Shown one piece after another: positions 23,451-36,344 of a DNA stretch of 64,000 bases. The stretch spans positions 29,468,650 through 29,532,649 of the forward strand of contig NC_134026.1 in NCBI RefSeq assembly GCF_964204645.1. The letters run 5' to 3'. A program made the translations under genes and the position numbers. Positions within the stretch are counted from its first letter, which is position 1. Each line of letters opens with the position of its first letter. This DNA comes from Tubulanus polymorphus. Lineage: Eukaryota > Nemertea > Palaeonemertea > Tubulaniformes > Tubulanidae. The notes beneath the pieces are model-generated. The model searched no databases. It had not been told where the DNA came from and worked only from the letters and a program-made list of their open reading frames with translations.

Positions 23451-26250
23451 ACTCGCCAAAACTCAATATCACTCCATAACAGAGTGTATTAATTAACACC
23501 CAGCAGCAAGCAGCAGTATTAAAGGAGGTCATCAGTGTTGTAACACACTGACAATTCAGTTTGTTTGTCACATTCCTACATGACAGTTGAAGAAGGAAGG
23601 AGGAGACTCCTGCACTCAATATCACCCCAAAACAGAGCCAGCAGCAAGCAGCAGTATTTAAGGAGGATGATTCATGATGTTATAATGTTTAATATAATAA
23701 TTCTTATTGTAATAATGTTTAATGTAATAATTCAAGAAGTTCATGGAAGGTGGCAAGAATTTACACCCAGCAGCAAGCAGCAGTATTAAAGGAGTCCATC
23801 AGTGTTGTAACACACTGACAATTCAGTTTGTCACGTTTCTACATGACAGTTGAAACAGGAAGGAGGAGACTCCTGCACTCGATATCACCCCAAAACAGAG
23901 TGTATTAATTAACACCCAGCAGCAAGCAGCAGTATTAAAGGAGTCCATCAGTGTTGTAACACACTGACAATTCAGTTTGTTTGTCACGTTTCTACATGAC
24001 AGTTGAAACAGGAAGGAGGAGACTCCTGCACTCAATATCACCCCAAAACAGAGTGTATCAATTAACACGCAGCAGCAAGCAGCAGTATTAAAGGAGGTCA
24101 TCAGTGTTGTAACACACTGACAATTCAGTTTGTTTGTCACGTTTCTACATGACAGTTGAAGCAGGAAGGAGGAGACTCCTGATCTCAATATCACCCCAAA
24201 ACAGAGCCAGCAGCAAGCAGCAGTATTTAAGGAAGATGATTCATGATGTTATAATGTTTAATGTAATAATTCTTATTGTAATAATGTTTAATGTAATAAT
24301 TCAAGAAGTTCATGGAAGGTGGTAAAAATTAACACCCAGCAGCAAGCAGCAGTATTAAAGGAGGTCATCAGTGTTGTAACACACTGACAATTCAGTTTGC
24401 CACGTTTCTACATGACAGTTGAAGCAGGAAGGAGGAGACTCCTGCACTCAATATCACCCCAAAACAGAGTGTATCAATTAACACGCAGCAGCAAGCAGCA
24501 GTATTAAAGGAGGTCATCAGTGTTGTAACACACTGACAATTCAGTTTGTTTGTCACGTTTCTACATGACAGTTGAAGCAGGAAGGAGGAGACTCCTGCAC
24601 TCAATATCACCCCAAAACAGAGTGTATCAATTAACACGCAGCAGCAAGCAGCAGTATTAAAGGAGGTCATCAGTGTTGTAACACACTGACAATTCAGTTT
24701 GTTTGTCACGTTTCTACATGACAGTTGAAGCAGGAAGGAGGAGACTCCTGCACTCAATATCACCCCAAAACAGAGTGTATCAATTAACACGCAGCAGCAA
24801 GCAGCAGTATTAAAGGAGGTCATCAGTGTTGTAACACACTGACAATTCAGTTTGTTTGTCACGTTTCTACATGACAGTTGAAGCAGGAAGGAGGAGACTC
24901 CTGCACTCAATATCACCCCAAAACAGAGCCAGCAGCAAGCAGCAGTATTTAAGGAAGATGATTCATGATGTTATAATGTTTAATGTAATAATTCTTATTG
25001 TAATAATGTTTAATGTAATAATTCAAGAAGTTCATGGAAGGTGGTAAAAATTAACACCCAGCAGCAAGCAGCAGTATTAAAGGAGGTCATCAGTGTTGTA
25101 ACACACTGACAATTCAGTTTGTTTGTCACGTTTCTACATGACAGTTGAAGCAGGAAGGAGGAGACTCCTGCACTCGATATCACCCCAAAACAGAGTGTAT
25201 TAATTAACACCCAGCAGCAAGCAGCAGTATTAAAGGAGTCCATCAGTGTTGTAACACACTGACAATTCAGTTTGTTTGTCACGTTTCTACATGACAGTTG
25301 AAACAGGAAGGAGGAGACTCCTGCACTCAATATCACCCCAAAACAGAGTGTATCAATTAACACGCAGCAGCAAGCAGCAGTATTAAAGGAGGTCATCAGT
25401 GTTGTAACACACTGACAATTCAGTTTGTTTGTCACGTTTCTACATGACAGTTGAAGCAGGAAGGAGGAGACTCCTGATCTCAATATCACCCCAAAACAGA
25501 GCCAGCAGCAAGCAGCAGTATTTAAGGAAGATGATTCATGATGTTATAATGTTTAATGTAATAATTCTTATTGTAATTATGTTTAATGTAATAATTCAAG
25601 AAGTTCATGGAAGGTGGTAAAAATTAACACCCAGCAGCAAGCAGCAGTATTAAAGGAGGTCATCAGTATTGTAACACACTGAAAATTCAGTTTGTTTGTC
25701 ACGTTTCTACATGACAGTTGAAGAAGGAAGGAGGAGACTCCTGCACTCAATATCACTCCAAAACAGAGCCAGCAGCAAGCAGCAGTATTTAAGGAGGATG
25801 ATTCATGATGTTATAATGTTTAATGTAATAATTTTTATTGTAATAATGTTTAATGTAATAATTCAAGAAGTTCATGGAAGGAGGTAAGAATTAACACGCA
25901 CCAGCAGCAAGCAGCAGTATTAAAGGAGGTCATCAGTGTTGTAACAAACTGACAATTCAGTTTGTTTGTCACGTTTCTACATGACAGTTGAAGAAGGAAG
26001 GAGGAGACTCCTGCGCTCAATATCACCCCTTAACAGAGTGTATCAATTAACATCCAGCAGCAAGCAGCAGTATTAAAGGAGGTCATCAGTGTTGTAACAC
26101 ACTGACAATTCAGTTTGTTTGTCACGTTTCTACATGACAGTTGAAGAAGGAAGGAGGAGACTCCTGCGCTCAATATCACCCCTAAACAGAGTGTATCAAT
26201 TAACATCCAGCAGCAAGCAGCAGTATTGTAGGAGGTCATCAGTGATGATT
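23451..26250. repeat. 153-bp satellite family B, right block, about 18 units
   Basis: In the most homogeneous part the word GTATCAATTAACACGC recurs at 24471, 24624 and 24777, exactly 153 bp apart. Units have two versions: one ends in ACAGAGTGTATCAATTAACA; the other continues ACAGAGCCAGCAGCAAGCAG into a TAATGTTTAATGTAATAATT stretch of about 110 bp. A whole block (about 24134-24620) recurs almost unchanged at 24856-25490, a sign of very recent amplification. The minus strand stays open over several units. Confidence 0.95.
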
Positions 26251-26690
26251 TAGCACTCATTCACCCACAGTGTTTTGTAACACTTAACTTTCATCACCAC
26301 CATTGATTTAGCAGTAATTCACCCACAGTGTTTTGTAACACTTAACTTTCATCACCACTAATTGATTTAGCAGTAATTTCACCCACAGTGTTTTGTAACA
26401 CTTAACTTTCATCAACACCAATTGATTTAGCAGTAATTCACCCTCAGTGTTTGGTAACACTTAACTTTCATCACCGCCAATTGATTTAGCAGTAATTCAC
26501 CCTCAGTGTTTTGTAACACTTAACTTTCATCACCACCAATTGATTTAGCAGTAATTCACCCTCAGTGTTTTGTAACACTTAACTTTCATCACCACCAAAT
26601 GATTTAGCAGTAATTCACCCTCTGTGTTTGGTAACACTTATCTTTCATCACCAAATGATTGCGTAGTAATTAACCCAATTTCAGTGTTTT
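26251..26690. repeat. 59-bp satellite array A2, about 7 copies
   Basis: The same unit as the array at 19040-21000, in the same orientation, resumes directly after family B and then decays. From 26690 to about 27500 only degenerate pieces of families A and B can be traced. Confidence 0.93.
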
Positions 26691-28135
26691 TGAACACTAA
26701 ACGAGGAATTTCAATCAATCCTATTCTGGAAACCACAGCAAAAGAACTACATCAACTCATTCAATATCACCCCTAAACAGAGTGCAATGATTAAACATGG
26801 AGAAGGAACTTGCGAGTTTTTTAGATGTTCATAATGTGTAATCTAATAACGTAATAATGTAATAATGTTTAATGTAATAATTCAAGAAGGTAAGGGACAG
26901 AAATACAACTCTCATTATCACCCCTAAGACAGAGGGTAATAATCATCACGCAGTCAGCAATGAGCAGTATTTGAATAAAGCGGCAATAAATGTTGTAAGT
27001 CACTGAAAATTCAGTAAATGTCATTTCTTTTTGACATTTGAAGAAGGCAAGAGGAGATATTGATTTAGCAATAATTTACCCACTTACGATGTTTTTAACA
27101 CTTAATTTTCATCACTATCAACTCATTCAACAGTAATTTACCAACTTTCAGTGTTTTAAACACTTCCCTTTTATCATAGTTTGAAATGCGCCGCAACCAA
27201 TGAGCAATTTCAAACTTTTCTATTGAGGAAACCACAGCAAAAAACTAAAGGTATTCAAACAATGAGTGTCTATTTAATTGTTGATGAGAGAGGAGAGAGG
27301 AGAGGAGGCATGTACACCTAACACAACGTTTTAAACTCAATATCACAACCAAAACAGAGTTGAATGATAGCAAGCATCAGCAACATGTAGTTTTCAAAGA
27401 AGGAGGTAATCAGTATTGTAAGTCACATCTATTTGACAATTTAAGAAGGCAAGGGAAGGAGAAGAGACTCCAAAACTCAATATCACCCCTTAAACAGAGT
27501 GGAATGAGCAACATGCAGTAGCAAACAACAGTATTTGCCATAGTAGCAAACAACAATATTTGCCGTTTTTAAAGGAGAAGAAAGGAGTATCTTCTTTAGT
27601 TGATACTCGTTTGATGTCATAACAAGGCCATTACCTGGAGTTATAGAGAACAAAAGCAGAAGCCATGCCACCACAAGATTTTAATTGTCTATGATTTTGA
27701 TATTGTATATAAAAATGACATGACTTATCACCTCGTAGCAGAGGAAGGAGGTAGAACAAACCACAAGATCAGTACATCTATCAACGTTTCATTACATGTA
27801 TCATTGTTTCAAGACACCCACTTTCAGTGTTTTGTAGCGCTTAACTTTTATCACCACCAATTGATTTAGCAGTAATTTACACACTTTCATTGTATCTGAA
27901 CACTCATTTCGCTACTATCAATTGATTCAGCAGTCAACTGTGTCTTACTTATTTCGTGATGAGAGAGGAGAGAGAGGAGTCTTGCAGGAAATGTAGCGAT
28001 ACACCTATCTAAGACGTCTTTTGCTGGAGGAGACAAAACTGTATTTCAATCGAAACCCCAAGATGTCTGGCAAAGGCTTCAAACATTTTGATAACTGTTC
28101 ACATAGAGCCAATGATAAAACCAGCATTTATCATC
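26691..28135. other. decayed satellite flank, no gene seen
   Basis: Isolated fragments similar to families A (for example CAATTGATTTAGCAGTAATT near 27860) and B (CTCAATATCACCCC near 27475) are spread through AT-rich sequence. No open frame is convincing. Confidence 0.6.
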
Positions 28136-28950
28136 ATCAAACCAAAGCTGCAAACTGCAAACCAGTGAGAGGAAGTATGCACAATCAATGAGATGATTGT
28201 TCATAGCTGAAACCAATGAAGTACCAACCAGTGAGGGGAAGTATGCACAATCAATGAGATGATTGTTCATAGCTGCAACCAATGGAGTGAACTGCAACCA
28301 GTGAGGGGAAAGTAAGCACAATCAATGAGATGATTGTTCATAGCTGCAACCAATGAAGTACCAACCAGTGAGGGGAAGTATGCACAATCAATGAGATGAT
28401 TGTTCATAGCTGCAACCAATGGAGTGAACTGCAACCAGTGAGGGGAAAGTAAGCACAATCAATGAGATGATTGTTCATAGCTGCAACCAATGAAGTAACA
28501 ACCAGTGAGGGGAAGTATGCACAATCAATGAGATGATTGTTCATAGCTGCAACCAATGAAGTAACAACCAGTGAGGGGAAGTATGCACAATTAATGAGAT
28601 GATTGTTCATAGCTGCAACCAATGGAGTGAACTGCAACCAGTGAGGAGAAAGTATGCACAATCAGTGAGATGATTGTTCACAGCTGAAACCAATCAAGTG
28701 AACAGCGACCAGTGAGGGGAAATTATATTACAAACCAGTGCACAATCAATGGGATGATTGTTCATAGCTGCAATCAATGAAGTGAAATGCAACCAGTGAG
28801 GGGGAAGTATGCACAGTCAATGAGATCATTGTTCATAGCTGCAACCAATGGAGTACCAAGCAGTGAGGGGAAGTATATGCACAGTCAATGAGATGATTGT
28901 TCATAGCTGCAACCAATGAAGTGAAATGCAACCAGTGAGGGGAAAGTACA
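28136..28950. repeat. 62-72 bp satellite, about 13 copies
   Basis: The unit contains ACCAGTGAGGGGAAGTATGC, CAATCAATGAGATGATTGTT and CATAGCTGCAACCAATG. A 66-bp version alternates with a longer one carrying GAACTGC. The inner CAATCAATGAGATGATTG forms an imperfect palindrome. Minus-strand frames (LVAAMNNHLIDCAYFPS repeated every 22 residues) follow from the 66-bp length. Confidence 0.93.
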
Positions 28951-29329
28951 CTCAATCACAAACAAGTGATGGTTAAATACACTTGTGAGCTAACAGATCA
29001 GAGATCACAGGAAGCATCGTCGCTCCAATCCTTGTTTCTTAACATATGATATAAAATGCTCTTCAGCCTGTGACAAAATTTCTTTGATGTAAAACGCTTA
29101 TTACTATATGCTTAATCTAGAATCTTCTTTCAAATATTAATTCAAAAGGAGGAGGGACTTATCTAATGTAATGGTACGAATCAATGCTACGAATGTATGT
29201 GAAAAGTGAAAAGTAATAGTTTGAAACCAAGATTGAATGCATTCATTGTGTTTTATTGAATAAAGTGAGATCTGATGAAAATTACGTATAGGCCTATTAA
29301 AATTGGCTCTAAAAAAGTAAATAAAACAA

Positions 29330-29545
29330 ACTACTATCTACAAATTTACAATATTTACAAGAAAGTTAAAAAGAGGAATAAAAACTACTATTTACAAATT
29401 TACAATATTTACAAGAGAAATAAAAACTAATATTTACAAATTTACAATATTTACAAGAGAAATGAAAACTACTATTTACAAATTAACAATATTTACAAGA
29501 GAAATAAAAACTACTATTTACAAATTTACAATATTTACAAGATAG
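29330..29545. repeat. AT-rich tandem repeat of about 50 bp
   Basis: Four to five copies of AACTACTATTTACAAATTTA followed by CAATATTTACAAGAGAAATA. It adjoins the polypurine tract. Confidence 0.9.
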
Positions 29546-29880
29546 AGAGAAAGAGAGAGAAAGAGAGAGATAGGAGAGTGAGGAGAGAGAGAGGAGGGAG
29601 AGAGGAGGAAGGATGAAGGAGAGGGGTGAGAGGAAGAAAGGAGAGAGAGGAGAGAGTTAGTGGGTTAGAGAAAGAGGAAGAGAAAGTTAGTGGGTTAGAG
29701 AAAGAGGGAGAGAGTTAGTGGGTTAGAGAAAGAGGAAGAGAGTTAGTGGGTTAGAGAAAGAGAGGGAAAGGATAGAGAGAGTGAAAGGATAGAGACAGAG
29801 AGGGAAAGGATAGAGACAGAGAGTGAAAGGATAGAGACAGGGAGGGAAAGAATAGAGAAAGGTAGAAAAAGAAGGGGTGA
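29546..29880 (+). repeat. polypurine tract of about 335 bp with GTTAGTGGGTTAGAGAAAGA repeats
   Basis: The plus strand is nearly all A and G, with short interruptions GTTAGTGGGTTAG and GGATAGAGACAGAGAG in tandem. Such strand-biased tracts can adopt triplex (H-DNA) structures; that is inference. The minus-strand frames over it (Phe/Leu/Pro/Ser runs) are an effect of composition. Confidence 0.9.
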
Positions 29881-30740
29881 TAAAAACGATAAAACATATG
29901 GATAAAAACAATAAAACATATGGGTAAAAACAATAAAAAAATGGTTAAAAAGAGGCAGTTTAACGTCGTACCACAGGACAAATAGATAAAAATCACTGAT
30001 AAAATGTATGGATAAAACGTATTGTTTAAAAGAGGCAGTTTAAAGTCGTACCACAGGACAACTTAAAAATAGAGGGACACTAGCAATACTACTTATATGT
30101 TAGGTTTTTCAGACAATTCTATATAATTATATACCTGTTGGCCTAATTATTTCAACCTCTGCACTACCAAATATCAATTCGACAATAAGTCATCCTTAAA
30201 AACGTTTGTATGAAATATAACCAACAAAACAGAACGTAGCATTGAATTAATATTATTATTATCAGAAGCTGTAAATCTGAAATCAACCATCAGCCATAAA
30301 TAAGGAGGCAGGACTAATGCAATGAAATAATATCAATGCTCCAAACTTATAGGTTAAAATGTCGTTAAAACAATAGATCAGTATCAATATCAGTATCAAA
30401 CTAAGATTGAATGGATTCATTCTGTTGTTCTGAATATTAAAATTATTCAATAGAATTAAAAATATTAATTATCAATTAAATCTATATCAAAATAGTTTGA
30501 TTTGATGTATAGGTATTATGAAGTTTAGAAAATTAAAAAGTTTTAAGATAATATTTGAAATGTTTAAATAATCATTAAAATCTTAAGTTAAAAAGATATC
30601 TAAAAATATTTAAAGTAGAAATCAAAATCATTAAAAACATCAAAAAAGAAATATAATATATATAAATAAAAAGCTATTTATATATTTACAATTTGTACAA
30701 GTACTGATAAAATGTGTCGATCAATTTGATGAAATACTTT
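29881..30740. other. AT-rich spacer, short tandem duplications only
   Basis: A short motif (GATAAAAACAATAAAACATA) is repeated three times near 29885-29935. AGAGGCAGTTTAA plus GTCGTACCACAGGACAA occurs twice, near 29950 and 30030. No gene seen. Confidence 0.6.
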
Positions 30741-30969
30741 GTCAATCATAATCGGAACCCAAGTGATTTCGGAATGGAATAACTGGGCCAGGCCAATCAC
30801 TCACTCGATGATCATCAATTACTGGTACTACACAACCACAGAAAGAGTGGTTTTTACCGCGCGGTATATTAGGCCAGGTGCACCTCACAATAATAATGCC
30901 GCCTATTATATTGGGCTTTTGTGTGTTGATATGTACATCCTCAATCACCAGGGTTTTATTGCAGCCCAC

Positions 30970-31248
30970 CGGCACTCACGCTTACATAAACCCTGGTCAC
31001 AAACCCTACATTGGTCTCTTACATTGTCCAAGATATCTCAGGTCGACAGGTTGCTGCTAAGCGGCCACCAGTCTTTTTATCTAGTCAATCAGATGTGTAG
31101 CGAATCTGCCGGCGAAACATAACGCATCTGATTGACTAGGACTAGTGGCTGCTCAGTGGTAACCTGTCGACCCAAGCAATCTTGAGCAACGTAAAGAGAC
31201 CAATGAAGAGTTGGCAGCCAGGGTTTATGTTGGCATGAGCTTCGGCAG
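30970..31248. mobile_element. foldback element with about 120-bp imperfect inverted arms
   Basis: The left arm (about 30970-31110; CATAAACCCTGG..., GTCGACAGGTT..., CTAGTCAATCAGATG) pairs with the right arm (31124-31248; CATCTGATTGACTAG..., AACCTGTCGAC..., CCAGGGTTTATGTTGGC). The spacer is about 15-20 bp. Identity is about 80 percent with small gaps. No coding capacity; likely a MITE or an old inverted duplication. Confidence 0.75.
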
Positions 31249-32274
31249 ACGAAAATTAAAACCTGGCAAGTGAGGATGATATTGATATATATTGAATGAA
31301 AAAGCTGCATGTAAATATGAAATGTGTACGAGAACCTTGAAAGCAGTGAAAAAAAGAGAAAAACTAGAGGTGCACGGACACCTTGCCCACTCGGTGAAAT
31401 TGCTTGACAATCTGACCATTTCAATATTTAATGCCCCTGGTAAACATAACAAAAACCAATGCTAAAAATTTGCAATTGATTGCATTAAAATGCATAGGCA
31501 CCAAAACTAATGAGAAATATTGTCTATAATTCAAATCCCCTGATGAAGATGAAGAACAGAAAATGCCTGATTCCATGTAAGTGGTGTCCTATAACAATGG
31601 CTTACGATTATCAAATGTCAACAACCCAATAATTTTAATCATGATGGGCCCTGGGGGCATACATATCCATATTTAACATCAATTGTTGAAGACATCTTCA
31701 AAACTTCCCTTGAAAACACTTCAAAACTGTAAAAGTGCTCATTTTGGCCAATGAAAATGACCACCAGTCAGCTATCTTGATTCTCTGTCAGTTTTTGGGC
31801 TGCAGATTAATCTAGGGTAGATATGTGCATAAACCAAATCTCAAGACAATCCATTGAAAAGTTTTCAAAACAGAAAAATGACGGATGAAAAGTGAACACA
31901 CTTAGGTCCCAAGTGTTGGAAAAGAATTAGAATCTAGAAAAATCCAAAAATGAAAAGCCTAAACACTGAAAAACGAAAAGTTCCCTAACAGTAAACCTAA
32001 GAAATAGTAAAATATATTGATTTAAAATTCTATTGTTTAACTCAATAACAATCTTATTTTAGTATCAAAACCCTAGATCCTTAATTAAGATAACGTTAAA
32101 AAGATTATGGTTCAATGACCTGAGAGTAATTCTATTATTAATTAATCTAATTAACTGCAAGTTCATCGAACAATAAAAATTAAATCATCTATTCTATAAC
32201 TTCTGATGTAATTATCAATAACAAGAAAACAAGGGAGTAATCAAAACTGCTGTTAACACTAAAATATGTTCAAT

Positions 32275-32700
32275 GAACTGAGAGTAATTTCATCAATGAT
32301 GAATTTACCCTCAGTTCATTCATTGTTTTAATGATGATCCTGAGAGTAATTTCATCAATGATGAATTTACCCTCAGTTCATTCATTGTTTTAATGATGAT
32401 CCTGAAAGTAATTTCATCAATGATGAATTTACCCTCAGTTCATTCATTGTTTTAACAATGATCCTGAGAGTAATTTCAACAATGATGAATTTACCCTCAG
32501 TTCATTCATTCTTTAATGATGATCCTGAAAGTAATTTCATCAATGATGAATTTACCCTCAGTTCATTCATTGTTTTAACAATGATCATGAGAGTAATTTC
32601 AACAATGATGAATTTACCCTCAGTTCATTCATTGTTTTAATGATGATCCTGAGAGTAATTTCATCAACGATGAATTTACCCTCAGTTCATCACATTCTAA
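32275..32700. repeat. 62-bp minisatellite, 7 copies
   Basis: Unit AATGATGATCCTGAGAGTAA, TTTCATCAATGATGAATTTA, CCCTCAGTTCATTCATTGTT, TT. Two unit subtypes (AATGATGATCC and AACAATGATCC) alternate in part. The middle TTCATCAATGATGAA is nearly palindromic. The sequence on either side (31250-33640) is AT-rich with no gene seen. Confidence 0.95.
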
Positions 32701-33639
32701 GATGTTACTATTTTATTCAGTGAAAATCTCTGAACTGCATAAAATTAAAGATCTTAAATGGGATTATTGATTATTGATATACCCGAGTGTAACTTATCAT
32801 AAGATAAATTGACCCTCAGTTTATCAGAGGTTTATATGTACTTTAAGTTAACAGCAATAGTTACAACTTAATCAACTTGACCTAAACGAACTTAAACTTA
32901 AACTAAAATAGACTTAAATCAACTAATCTAAACTAAGGCTAACTTGAAACACACTAGTGATTAATCATAAACGTCATGCTCACAATTTTACAAATCCCAC
33001 TTCAACAGTTGTGCAATTGTATGTATTTAAATTCTAGTATCCAAATCAAACTGTGGAACTGAGTACGGTATTGAACGGAACGAAATAAATAAGACAAAAA
33101 AATCCGAGTGTATTTTCTATATGATGTTTTCAGCGAAATATTTTGTTATGATGACATAAAATTTGCGTTGATTTATATCATTTCCAAAAATACCGTAGAT
33201 TATCATTACGTTCAAAACAAGTTTTGAAAAAGCTGAGTTGACGTCCAATAAAAATAATAACATGACCGCCAGCCTTTAGGCTAGAGGGAAATCTAATTCA
33301 AAGATAGTATTGGACTTTACTACTAATTGTATATTGTGCAGAAAAATAAAGTTTGTTGTTACTGTTTGTACTACAAGTGGTTGTTTTATTATGTCTATCT
33401 GATGTCATTGAACTAATAATCTGACACGCCACCTAGTAGTGATTCTCTGAATCTACGCTTCAATAATCTACGTCAATTTCATACGTCGAGACGCTGAAAA
33501 TATCATATGAAAAATACCCTTGGACTGTTTGTTTTATTTATCACGTTCCATGACAGTGAAACACCGACTGGAAATGAGTGGATTTTCTGTCATTGGTAGA
33601 AAATTGAAGAAAAGAAAACTATAAGAAAAAAGGCAAAGA

Positions 33640-36340
33640 AAGTATGAGAAAAAGTTCTCAATCACATTTCACATTTACTAAGCCTATATCAACTACGAGT
33701 AAAAGCTCTTTATGCGTGCACAACATGGGCCTTTTATATAACCACTATTTATATCTGTGTTGTGGACCACGTAATTGTGTCAAAGAGTATTCGGTGATAA
33801 AACCTGGACCTTCAGTTATTCCATTCTCATGAAATCACTGGGGTTCGAATATACACAGTGATAGTCAAATATAAAATATTTCATCAAATTGATCTTTTAG
33901 TAAGTATTAAAATACAAATAAAATATCGTTCTAAATGAATATAAACAATAGTTTTTAAAATATATTCAAATGAAATAGTTTTTAAAATATAAACAAATTA
34001 AATAGTTTTTAAAATATATACAAATGAAATAGTTTTTAAAATATAAACAAATTAAATAGTTTTTAAAATATATACAAATGAAATAGTTTTTAAAATATAC
34101 ACAAATCAAATAGTTTTCAAAATATACACAAATTGAACAGTTTTTAAAATATATACAAATAAAATAAGATTAAATTAAGATAAAAGTTTTTTGATATCAC
34201 AGGTATTCTAAAATTCAGATATAAAATAGTTACTTTAATATATTAAAATTCAGATAAATAGTTTTCGAAAAAAAAATTCATTAAAATTGAAATAAAATCG
34301 TTTCTAGAATAGTCTTAAGATACGTGTAAAATTGTTTTTAGAATTTTTTCACAATTACTGGTTTAGAAATATCAATGAATTTTTTTCAGACATGAATACT
34401 TCAAAATTCATACAGATGAAATAGTTTTAGATGGATCACCTCGATCGATCATTATAACGAACCAAACCAGAAAAGATCTGTAATCAATCAGCAAAAGAAT
34501 CAAATAATAGTGATAATAATTCATATAAGATATGATTCTGGGCAATAGTAAAAACCAAACCAGGAAAATAATTTATCATATTCCGCAGATATTCAAAAAC
34601 CGCAAATAATTTTGAGAACTGGTATGAAATTTTCGACAAGAAATAGGATAGGAAAAGTTAAAATTTTTGGAAAGTTAAGATTAGGAAAATTTGTATTAAA
34701 TTGGAATTTCAGCACTGAAGGACTCAAAATTTGGGAATTTTGTTCATTCTCGGCAAGTGAAAAACTGGTACCACAAAAATACAACAAACTGTTCGACATG
34801 AGCAGTATGACTGGATCTCAGTCAGTAGAAATCTATTGATGATGCTGGTTTAAGTTTGGATTTTGTGACCTCTTCACAACAATAATTGCAAAGTGGCTGA
34901 GAAACTACAAGTAGCCTCTTTTCATGCAATAAATTAGTAGAATATATCACATACTTTGATACAACTTATGCCGTTTTTGGGGACCAAGGAAGCACCTGAG
35001 AACCTGATCTGATTAACTGCTATATGAATAATCGACCTCTTGGAAACAACTTCATCGTAGATTTCTTAAATCTATTGATAATTCACTCTCAACAGCCTTA
35101 ATCTGATGTGTATTTTGTGCATTGCTCGCCTACATGGAAACAATTCCATGCTCTATCAACCATATTTCAATCGCTAAACACAATTCCTGCAATCTAGATC
35201 CCAATCGAGGGACCAGAAGTTACTTTATCAAAGCGATGTCTATTACTGAGTTGCTCGATTGTTATGTACTTAACAATTTTCCTTTTAGACCATCTCCTCT
35301 ATCATATCTCCTTAAACTCCTCTCTCTCTCCATAAACTCCTCTATCATATCTCCATAAACTCCTCTATCATATCTCCATAAACTCTCATATTCCCTGAAC
35401 CTCCTCTCTCATACCTCCCTGGACCTCCTCTCTCATACCTCCCTGAACCTGCTCTCTCATATGCCTTATTGATTTCAACAAGAGATGCAGATTAATCTAA
35501 CAAGAATCTTAAACTCAAATCTTCATCCTGGTGATTGTTAGGATAAGTAGAGATCAATATCAATCAATAAAACCTGATCACTGAAGTGATTACGACTAAT
35601 TCTCTAATCCAAGATCTTTATTTTATTCTTTTTTTATCTAAGATGCTTTATCATTGCATTTTTGCAGATTTTTGCATGTTCAATTAAGAACTCGTAAATT
35701 CATGCATAGATCACTGATCCAGTGAACTTTCACACCCAAGAAATGTAATGAAATTGATTACCATAGTCTTTGCTGTGGTTTCCTTTCTTGTGCAATTTTC
35801 AATCCAGGCAATCTCACGTATATAGATATATATTCCTTTTCCTTATGAGTAAACATTTTAAATCCTTTCGATCACGTGTGAAGGATTTCCCTCCGTTGTT
35901 GAGCATTAGATATTAACATTTCAATCATTCAAGGTTTCGCATCATATTAAATTAATCTTTAATTCTGTAATTAGAAAAACAAGTATGTTAATAACGATAT
36001 AATGGTTTTGCACTTGACGTATAAACGTCATAGTATTGGGGGAGGGGGCAACATGGAACATTGAACAATCCGTTTCAATGTAGTTTCCTAAGGAATCGCA
36101 TTATGTGAAACATAGCTGTTCCTTCTCCATGTTATTTTCAGCTTCATAAGGAAACGCATTATGTGTGAAACATAGTTATTCCTTCTCCATGTTCCAAGTT
36201 TGATAAGGAATCACATTATGTGAATCATAGCTGTTCTTTTTGATTTGAAAAATCTACATTTTTCTAACTCCATAGGACTTATTGTAGGAATTGATTCCCT
36301 GCATATCCCGAAAGACATTTCAAAAGGCTGACCATGGCAT
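33640..36340. repeat. AT-rich region with two short minisatellites
   Basis: About eight copies of a 27-bp unit (AAATAGTTTTTAAAATATAT plus ACAAATG) lie at 33950-34165. Units of about 22-25 bp built from CTCCTCTATCATATCTCCAT lie at 35285-35465. Open frames in this stretch lack splice support or domains, and I call no gene. Confidence 0.8.
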
Positions 36341-36344
36341 TAGA

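Noticed and set aside
23353-26260. Minus-strand and plus-strand frames over the 153-bp satellite as separate genes
   Set aside because: They repeat with the satellite period, have no start context or splice signals and exist because 153 is a multiple of three.
28136-28950. Regular spacing suggesting a CRISPR array
   Set aside because: The whole unit is repeated, there are no unique spacers and no cas genes; the host is an animal.
29723-29996. Phe/Ser/Leu-rich minus frames as membrane proteins
   Set aside because: They are translations of the polypurine tract; the apparent hydrophobicity is due to composition.
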